From NCBI GenBank assembly GCA_963678585.2, contig CAXXGA010000001.1, positions 496,001 to 560,000 of the forward strand: DNA of 64,000 bases, given 5' to 3'. The position numbers were made by a program, and so were the translations under genes. Each line of letters starts with the position of its first letter. Within the stretch, counting starts at the first letter, position 1. Under the pieces are notes generated by a model. That model worked only from the letters and a program-made list of their open reading frames with translations, had not been told where the DNA came from and searched no databases. This document shows, in pieces, positions 61,882-64,000 of the stretch. Source of the stretch: Breoghania sp963678585. GTDB taxonomy: Bacteria; Pseudomonadota; Alphaproteobacteria; Rhizobiales; Stappiaceae.

Positions 61882-61914
61882 GAAAATAAAGGCGGCACCG
61901 TCTCCGGTGCCGCC
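61882..61914 (-). terminator. intrinsic terminator of the hsp20-DUF1150 transcript
   Basis: GGCGGCACCG-TCTC-CGGTGCCGCC is a perfect 10-bp stem. Read on the minus strand it is followed by TTTATTTTC. It lies about 105 bp beyond the DUF1150 stop. Confidence 0.8.
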
Positions 61915-61986
61915 CTGGTGCAGAACGTTCTTTACTTCAGACCCGAAATTGCAGGCACCGGGCCTTCCCCTCGCCCGATGCGCGTT

Positions 61987-62037
61987 CAGTACACGGCGGA
62001 TGCCAGTACACGGCAGATGTCAGTGCACGCTGACAGG
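61987..62037. repeat. 17-bp tandem repeat, three copies, over the DUF1150 stop
   Basis: Copies at 61987-62003 and 62004-62020 read CAGTACACGGC(G/A)GATG(C/T). A third, diverged copy (CAGTGCACG...) runs from 62021 into the 3' end of the DUF1150 gene. It looks like a recent slippage duplication of the gene's last codons. Confidence 0.75.
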
Positions 62038-62271
62038 GGTCAGCTCGTTTTCCACCGCGTTGGCCACGATGGCATCGCGGCTGTCTGAAAGCATGATGGG
62101 AGAACCGTCGGCCCCAAGAAGAGCCCACAGCTTCAGCCCGCGCTCCATCTGCGGCGCGGTCGGGAAGATCGCGTTGATATCCTCGGAACGCAACTGCCGG
62201 ATATAGGCGATATGACCGTCGCCCAGATTGGCAAATGCCTCGGAATTGATGTGCTTCAGGTTATCGGTCAT
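62020..62271 (-). CDS. DUF1150 family protein
   Basis: 83-residue protein of a small family confined to Alphaproteobacteria (DUF1150), typically next to an Hsp20 gene. Recognisable features are LGDGHIAYIRQLRSEDINAIFP and LWALLGADGSPIMLSDSRDAI. The start at 62271 is supported by AGGAGGG eight bases upstream; a longer frame adds an unconserved stretch. It lies about 105 bp downstream of hsp20 on the same strand and shares its terminator, so co-induction by heat is expected. The molecular function is unknown. Confidence 0.85.
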   Translation of the reverse strand: MTDNLKHINSEAFANLGDGHIAYIRQLRSEDINAIFPTAPQMERGLKLWALLGADGSPIMLSDSRDAIVANAVENELTPVSVH

Positions 62272-62375
62272 CAGTGATCCCTCCTGGGTTGAACTGCCCG
62301 ATAAAGGAATTATGCCACCAACCTTGTCCCCGGCCGCCTTCGATGCGGCCGCGTGCGCGGTCGGATTCAGATCCT

Positions 62376-62807
62376 TCAATCGTGTGCGGAGATCGCTATG
62401 CGCCGCACGGTCTTTTCCGGCTCGGGCCGGACAAGGTCGATAGAAAGAAGGCCGTCCTTCAAATCGGCACCCAAGATCACGATGCCTTCCGCCAGAACGA
62501 ATGTTCGCTGGAACTGCCGGGCGGCGATGCCGCGGTGCAGGTACTGGCGGTTGTTTTCCTCGGTCTGCCGACCGCGGATGACGAGCTGGTTTTCCTCCAC
62601 CGTCACATCGAGCTGGTCGCTGGTGAACCCGGCAACCGCAAGCGTGATGCGGAGAATTTCGCCCTGCTCCCCGTCACGCGGGAGCCGCTCGATATTATAG
62701 GGCGGATAGCCGTCGTTGGTTGCCTTCGACACCCGATCCAAAACCCGTTCGATATCGTCGAAACCAAGCAGCAGCGGGCTCGAAAACGCCGAAAGACGCG
62801 ACATCAT
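62376..62807 (-). CDS. small heat-shock protein Hsp20 (IbpA-like)
   Basis: 143-residue alpha-crystallin-family chaperone that holds unfolding proteins. The N-terminal FDDIERVLDRVSKATNDGYPPYNIER is typical of class A rhizobial small Hsps. The alpha-crystallin domain contains LRITLAVAGF, QLVIRGRQ and the HRGIAARQFQRTFVLAEG segment. ATG 62807 is preferred among adjacent starts because AAGGA lies six bases upstream. A heat-shock sigma-factor promoter and a ROSE-like leader precede it. DUF1150 follows in the same transcript. Confidence 0.93.
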   Translation of the reverse strand: MMSRLSAFSSPLLLGFDDIERVLDRVSKATNDGYPPYNIERLPRDGEQGEILRITLAVAGFTSDQLDVTVEENQLVIRGRQTEENNRQYLHRGIAARQFQRTFVLAEGIVILGADLKDGLLSIDLVRPEPEKTVRRIAISAHD

Positions 62808-62900
62808 CAAAGTCCTTTTCTAAGCGACCTTGTTTCAGCAATCCTGCTGAACCGGACCCGAATTCGGCATCCGGACGGACCTCGCGGCCCGCTTCGCATC
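62808..62900 (-). promoter_or_regulatory. probable ROSE-type RNA thermometer in hsp20 leader
   Basis: The roughly 90-nt leader has a perfect TTCAGCA-GGAT-TGCTGAA hairpin. Its 3' end reads GTCGCTTAGAAAAGGAC, where the ROSE motif UYGCU (UCGCU, at 62823-62827) can pair with the ribosome-binding site AAGGAC (62812-62817), including the G opposite G found in ROSE elements. Melting at high temperature would free the site. Confidence 0.6.
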
Positions 62901-62903
62901 TAA

Positions 62904-62932
62904 ATATGGGCAGTTTGTCGGCACTGTTCAAG
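62904..62932 (-). promoter_or_regulatory. heat-shock (RpoH, sigma-32) promoter of hsp20
   Basis: On the minus strand CTTGAA is followed after 16 bp by CCCATAT, matching the sigma-32 pattern CTTGAA-N(11-16)-CCCATNT. It ends 97 bp before the hsp20 start. Confidence 0.75.
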
Positions 62933-63078
62933 AATGTGGCCGCCGCCATCGCGCGTCCACACGTGGAAACGGCCAAACGGCGGGGTTCTGCCGCAGCCCG
63001 TGCCGCATCTATCCACACATGTTCACTCAAAGACCGCAGGCTCGCCAAAGCTACGGGCAACAGCCGCATCGTCGCGCG

Positions 63079-63846
63079 CTAGTATCCATACCCGCCATAG
63101 TCTCCGTTACCCCCGAAATTGTCGTTGTGGTCATCATCCGTCTGGGTCCCGTCGCTCTTGCCGCTGTCGCGCGCCGGTGCATGAACCGCAGGACTGACAC
63201 CGCACACGGAAGTCGCACGGAACTGTCGCCACAGGCGGGGCTGTTCGGCAAGCAAGGGGAAGTCGGCAGCCAGATCCGCGGCGGCACGTCGGCTGATCCC
63301 GGAAACCCCGCGAGTCACGATAACGCCGGTGCAGGGTTCGGTGACCAGACGACATCCGCCGCCGCGCCGACACACCTGCGCGCTGCCATGGAGCAGCAGG
63401 AAGGCCGTTCGGTTGGCTGTGTGCGTGACATCGACCACCGTGCCGCGAATGCCGACGATGGCCACGGGCGTCGTGATGGAAACGCGGTCCTGACCGGGCC
63501 GGTTGCCGGAGCCCAGGAAGCGAAGAGTGCCTTTCGTCAGGTTCATGCGCGCGCGCACCGCGCCGCCCTTGTAGACGAATTCATCCAGAACCACATCGCT
63601 GCCCGCGCCCACCACGAAGCGGGAGCCGTCTATCAGACGGAACTGGCCATTGGCCGCAGGGCGGGCACGGATGCGCTCCTTGAAATGAACGTCGCTTCCC
63701 GCTGAAAGAGCCCGCACGGGAGACGGACGCACTTCGCCGGTGACCGACCCGGTGACGGCGAATGCGGAGCCGATCCGCTCTGCAGACTGTGCAGAGCTTG
63801 CCGCAGCTATCGCCACGACCAGCCCAGGGAGAAGTTTACGGATCAC
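63079..63846 (-). CDS. FecR-domain periplasmic protein
   Basis: 255 residues from GTG 63846, preceded by GGAGGG at good distance. A Sec signal peptide (IRKLLPGLVVAIAAASSAQS-A, cleavage near residue 20) leads into a FecR-like beta domain (about 30-150). That domain has SAGSDVHFKERI, GSRFVVGAGSDVVLDEFVY, and VSITTPVAIVGIRGTVVDV, the last being characteristic. The C-terminus is Asp/Asn/Gly-rich (DDDHNDNFGGNGDYGG) and probably disordered. There is no membrane helix, so it is not an anti-sigma factor of the classical type. The upstream frame beyond GTG is not needed. Confidence 0.85.
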   Translation of the reverse strand: MIRKLLPGLVVAIAAASSAQSAERIGSAFAVTGSVTGEVRPSPVRALSAGSDVHFKERIRARPAANGQFRLIDGSRFVVGAGSDVVLDEFVYKGGAVRARMNLTKGTLRFLGSGNRPGQDRVSITTPVAIVGIRGTVVDVTHTANRTAFLLLHGSAQVCRRGGGCRLVTEPCTGVIVTRGVSGISRRAAADLAADFPLLAEQPRLWRQFRATSVCGVSPAVHAPARDSGKSDGTQTDDDHNDNFGGNGDYGGYGY

Positions 63847-64000
63847 GACAGGCCCTCCTCGAAGAACCAGGCCGGTCGCGCCGCATCGCATCTGCAGCGA
63901 AGGGCGCAACGGCCTGTATGACAGACTTCGGACCCCATATTCGCCAAACCGGCATCGCCGATCTGTGCTCCTGATCACCCAAGGTCAGTTTCCTGCCCTT
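63847..64000. other. region upstream of the FecR-domain gene
   Basis: Presumed leader and promoter of the FecR-domain gene. No further gene can be supported before the window ends. Confidence 0.4.

Overview
The window looks like chromosomal DNA of a GC-rich alphaproteobacterium, most likely a Hyphomicrobiales (Rhizobiales) member, perhaps a marine Stappiaceae-like lineage. The order lptC-lptA-lptB-rpoN-hpf-ptsN, the hsp20/DUF1150 pair, the NDUFA9-like gene near uppP, and the density of TRAP and ABC uptake systems support this. The species is inference. I see no insertion sequence, prophage or CRISPR array.

Left part (1-23.6 kb), mainly sugar-acid uptake and catabolism. After a cut YraQ-type permease with its thioredoxin partner come a 2-hydroxyacid dehydrogenase diverging from pyrC, an aspartate dehydrogenase and an aminotransferase. 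A minus-strand kdgK plus hydratase pair follows. Beyond a 0.96-kb gap lies a long plus-strand operon: Zn-dehydrogenase, KduD-like SDR, hydroxyacid dehydrogenase, TRAP transporter, second hydroxyacid dehydrogenase, dgoK and dgoA. It is faced by a FadR-type repressor with a perfect 13-bp palindrome in front of it. On the other side of the repressor is an oligopeptide-type ABC operon.

Middle part (23.6-45.5 kb). A MocR regulator diverges from a TRAP transporter operon that ends with degradative HMG-CoA reductase and HMG-CoA lyase. This reads as a complete mevalonate uptake and catabolism unit. Then come a hotdog thioesterase, 3-hydroxyisobutyrate dehydrogenase, a carbohydrate ABC operon, and a nucleobase/ureide cluster: AllA-like lyase, CodA-like deaminase with an altered active-site residue, and a BMP-type ABC transporter with an amidase inside its operon.

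Right part (45.5-64 kb), mostly core genes: SDR plus acyl-CoA dehydrogenase, queG, GST, uppP, an NDUFA9-like protein, tRNA-Leu(CAG) with a clear promoter, a GGDEF-EAL protein whose EAL domain is degenerate, an RNase D-like exonuclease, lptC/lptA/lptB, rpoN, long hpf, ptsN, DUF1150, hsp20 with a heat-shock promoter and a probable ROSE RNA thermometer, and a FecR-domain protein.

A recurring design is that four binding-protein genes, from three transporter classes, are each followed by a strong hairpin before the permease genes. This probably sets a high binding-protein to permease ratio.
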